This document shows positions 62,217-64,000 of a DNA stretch of 64,000 nucleotides, in pieces. The notes under the pieces are model-generated. The model saw nothing but the letters and a program-made list of their open reading frames with translations. It ran no database searches and was not told the DNA's origin. Positions within the stretch are counted from its first letter, which is position 1, and the number at the start of each line of letters is the position of its first letter. Both the position numbers and the translations under genes were made by a program. The DNA comes from an uncultured Alphaproteobacteria bacterium (GTDB lineage: Bacteria; Pseudomonadota; Alphaproteobacteria; Micropepsales; Micropepsaceae): assembly GCA_903862715.1 (NCBI GenBank), contig CAIOYY010000036.1, positions 1-64,000 on the forward strand, read 5' to 3'.

Positions 62217-63617
62217 ATGTTCGACGGTTTACAGGCGCGGCTGACAAGCGTCATCGACAAGCTCAAAGGGCGCGGCGCGCTCTCGGAAGCCGATGTCGAT
62301 GAGGCGCTGCGCGAAGTCCGTGTCGCATTGCTCGAAGCCGATGTCGCGCTTCCCGTCGTCAAAGACTTCATTGCCCGCGTCCGCGTGCGCGCCATCGGCG
62401 AAGAGGTCGTGCGTTCGGTTACGCCGGGCCAGCAGGTCGTCAAAATCGTTCATGACGCGCTGGTCGAAACGCTGGGCGCGGAAGGCACCGAGCTTTCATT
62501 GGGAAGCCCGCCGGCCTCCATTCTGATGGTCGGCCTTCAGGGCTCGGGCAAAACCACCACCTCGGCGAAACTCGGCCGTCATCTTCAGGTCAAAGAGAAG
62601 AAGCGCGTCCTCATGGCCTCGCTCGACGTGCATCGTCCGGCCGCGATGGAGCAATTGAAAATTCTCGGCGAACAGGCCGAAGTCGCGACGCTTCCCATTC
62701 TGCCCAATCAGCGCGCGGTCGATATCGCCAAGCGCGCGATGGCGGCGGCCCGCGTCGGCGGTTACGACGTTCTCATTCTCGATACCGCGGGCCGTCAGCA
62801 TATCGACGAAACGCTGATGACCGAAGTCGCGCAAATCCGCGACATTACGCAGCCGCATGAAACCCTTCTGGTCGCCGACGCGCTAACCGGTCAGGACGCG
62901 GTCAATATTGCCAAAAGCTTTAATGAACGCGTGAAGCTCACCGGCATCGTGCTGACCCGCGCCGATGGCGACAGTCGTGGCGGCGCGGCGCTTTCGATGC
63001 GTCAGGTGACCGGCGCGCCGATCAAATTCCTCGGCGTCGGCGAAAAACTCGATGCACTCGAAGTCTTCCATCCGGGTCGTATCGCTTCGCGCATTCTCGA
63101 TATGGGCGACGTTGTCAGCCTCGTCGAGAAGGCGGTCGAAAATGTCGACCGCGAGAAGGCCGAAAAACTCGCCAAGAAAATGAAGAAGGGCGAGCTCGAT
63201 TTCAACGATCTCGCCGATCAATTGTCCCAGATGCGCAAGATGGGCGGCATGAAAGGCGTGCTCGGCATGCTCCCCGGAATCGGCAAGATGAAGGAACAGC
63301 TCAGCGCTGCCGGGCTCGATGATTCCATGTTGAAGCGTCAGGAAGCGATCATCGGATCGATGACCAAGACCGAACGCGTGAAACCCGATCTCATCAATGG
63401 CTCACGCCGCAAACGCATCGCCGCAGGCGCAGGTGTCGAAGTATCGGACGTCAATAAAGTGCTGAAAATGCAGCGCCAGATGTCGGACGTGATGAAGCGC
63501 ATGGGCAAGATGGGCGGCAAGGGTCTTCCGTTCGGTATGGGCGGCGCCAATCCGCAGATGCTTTCCGGTCTTGCCGGTGGTCTTCCGCCGGGCTTTCCAG
63601 GCATGCCCAAGAAATAG
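62217..63617 (+). CDS. ffh: Signal recognition particle protein Ffh
   Basis: SRP GTPase that binds signal sequences and 4.5S RNA. 466 residues: N domain (1-100), G domain with GLQGSGKTTTSAKLGRHL (106-123), DVHRPAAMEQL, DTAGRQHIDETLM, TRADGDSRGGAALS and GVGEKLDALEVFHPGRIASRIL, and a methionine-rich M domain from about 325 (MRKMGGMKGVLGMLPGIGKMKEQL; GSRRKRIAAGAGVEVSDVNKVLKM; MGKMGGKGLPFGMGG). TTGGAG precedes the ATG. The SRP RNA gene is not in this window. rpsP follows after 53 bases, as in the usual ffh-rpsP-rimM-trmD order. Confidence 0.98.
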   Translation: MFDGLQARLTSVIDKLKGRGALSEADVDEALREVRVALLEADVALPVVKDFIARVRVRAIGEEVVRSVTPGQQVVKIVHDALVETLGAEGTELSLGSPPASILMVGLQGSGKTTTSAKLGRHLQVKEKKRVLMASLDVHRPAAMEQLKILGEQAEVATLPILPNQRAVDIAKRAMAAARVGGYDVLILDTAGRQHIDETLMTEVAQIRDITQPHETLLVADALTGQDAVNIAKSFNERVKLTGIVLTRADGDSRGGAALSMRQVTGAPIKFLGVGEKLDALEVFHPGRIASRILDMGDVVSLVEKAVENVDREKAEKLAKKMKKGELDFNDLADQLSQMRKMGGMKGVLGMLPGIGKMKEQLSAAGLDDSMLKRQEAIIGSMTKTERVKPDLINGSRRKRIAAGAGVEVSDVNKVLKMQRQMSDVMKRMGKMGGKGLPFGMGGANPQMLSGLAGGLPPGFPGMPKK

Positions 63618-63670
63618 AATTCGGTTTTTTACATTCAACAGTTTTAGCGTTTACTTGAGAGGAACATGTC

Positions 63671-64000
63671 ATGTCGTTGAAGATCAGATTGTCGCGCGGC
63701 GGCACGAAGAAGCGCCCGCATTATTCCATCGTCGTTGCCGAATCGCGCGCCGCGCGCGACGGCCGTTTCATCGAACGCCTCGGCTTCTACAATCCGCTGT
63801 TGCCGAAGGATCATGCCGACCGTCTGCGCTTCGATCTCGAAAAGGCGAAGGAATGGATGTCGAAGGGCGCGCTTCCGTCGGACCGCGTGCATCGCTTCCT
63901 TTCTGATGCCGGTGTCGTCGAAAAGAAGACGCACAACAATCCGGAAAAAGCCAAGCCGAAGAAAAAGGCCCAGGAACGTACCGAAGCCAATGCCAAGGCT
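63671..64000 (+). CDS. rpsP: 30S ribosomal protein S16, 3' end cut by window edge
   Basis: 110 codons are visible without a stop, beginning [20 protein letters not shown] with GAGAGGAAC upstream. [16 protein letters not shown] and [23 protein letters not shown] are the S16 signature blocks. A lysine-rich tail ([19 protein letters not shown]) extends beyond the E. coli protein, as is common in Alphaproteobacteria. Small-subunit assembly protein. Confidence 0.97.
   Translation, partial: MSLKIRLSRGGTKKRPHYSIVVAESRAARDGRFIERLGFYNPLLPKDHADRLRFDLEKAKEWMSKGALPSDRVHRFLSDAGVVEKKTHNNPEKAKPKKKAQERTEANAKA

Overview
The window is a gene-dense chromosomal segment of an alphaproteobacterium with moderately high GC. 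The assignment rests on: an SOS box of the alphaproteobacterial type (GTTC-N7-GTTC) upstream of recA; a CckA-type hybrid kinase; a 1630-residue NAD-glutamate dehydrogenase; a heme cluster that includes HemY and an alphaproteobacterial Mic60-like protein; a PhaR repressor divergent from phaAB; and an arsR-arsC-aqpS operon like that of rhizobia. Genus cannot be fixed from sequence reading alone. I found no tRNA, rRNA, CRISPR array, insertion sequence or prophage. Nearly all genes are core housekeeping genes in short operons joined by 4-nt ATGA/GTGA overlaps.

Layout. 1-7 kb: 3' part of icd, a 6-TM potassium channel with a C-terminal cyclic-nucleotide-binding-like domain, alaS, recA with its SOS boxes, and a small unknown gene. 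7-13 kb: a secreted esterase, a small exported protein, cckA, and the arsenic operon. 12.8-17.6 kb: Rieske protein/EVE pair, gpsA divergent from a TetR regulator, lolA, and gamma-glutamylcyclotransferase-, MOSC- and VOC-type genes. 17.8-26 kb, minus strand: sucC-sucD, then sucA-sucB-lpdA, with a REP-like doublet between sucB and lpdA. 26-31.3 kb, minus strand: hemC-hemD-mic60-hemY-acetyltransferase, divergent from tsaD. 32-42 kb: a 45-residue membrane protein gene, xthA, a CYTH-CHAD protein, the giant NAD-glutamate dehydrogenase, an exonuclease/cupin pair and a secreted unknown. 42.6-49.6 kb: acnA, a DUF1223 protein, a PAS-GGDEF-EAL protein and an MFS transporter. 49.7-52.4 kb: phaR / phaA-phaB. 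52.5-55.3 kb: ccmABCDG. 55.4-59.8 kb, minus strand: a MarR regulator, then dapF-mtaB-ftsY-yciB. 59.9-64 kb: an S9 peptidase, ffh and the start of rpsP.

How the genes fit together. Aconitase, isocitrate dehydrogenase, 2-oxoglutarate dehydrogenase (E1, E2, E3), succinyl-CoA synthetase and NAD-glutamate dehydrogenase all act around 2-oxoglutarate. PhaA/PhaB draw acetyl-CoA toward polyhydroxybutyrate under PhaR. HemC and HemD make the tetrapyrrole, and CcmABCD plus CcmG serve cytochrome c maturation (ccmE, ccmF and ccmH are not here). TsaD and MtaB act in succession on tRNA A37 (t6A, then ms2t6A). Ffh and FtsY are the two protein partners of co-translational targeting.

I did not find a clear undescribed multi-gene system. 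The points most worth a second look are the two-box SOS control of recA, a 45-residue membrane protein gene, a channel whose cyclic-nucleotide pocket lacks its arginine, a GGDEF-EAL protein with both signature motifs altered, a PhaR-type operator, a REP-like doublet and several regulator-proximal repeats.
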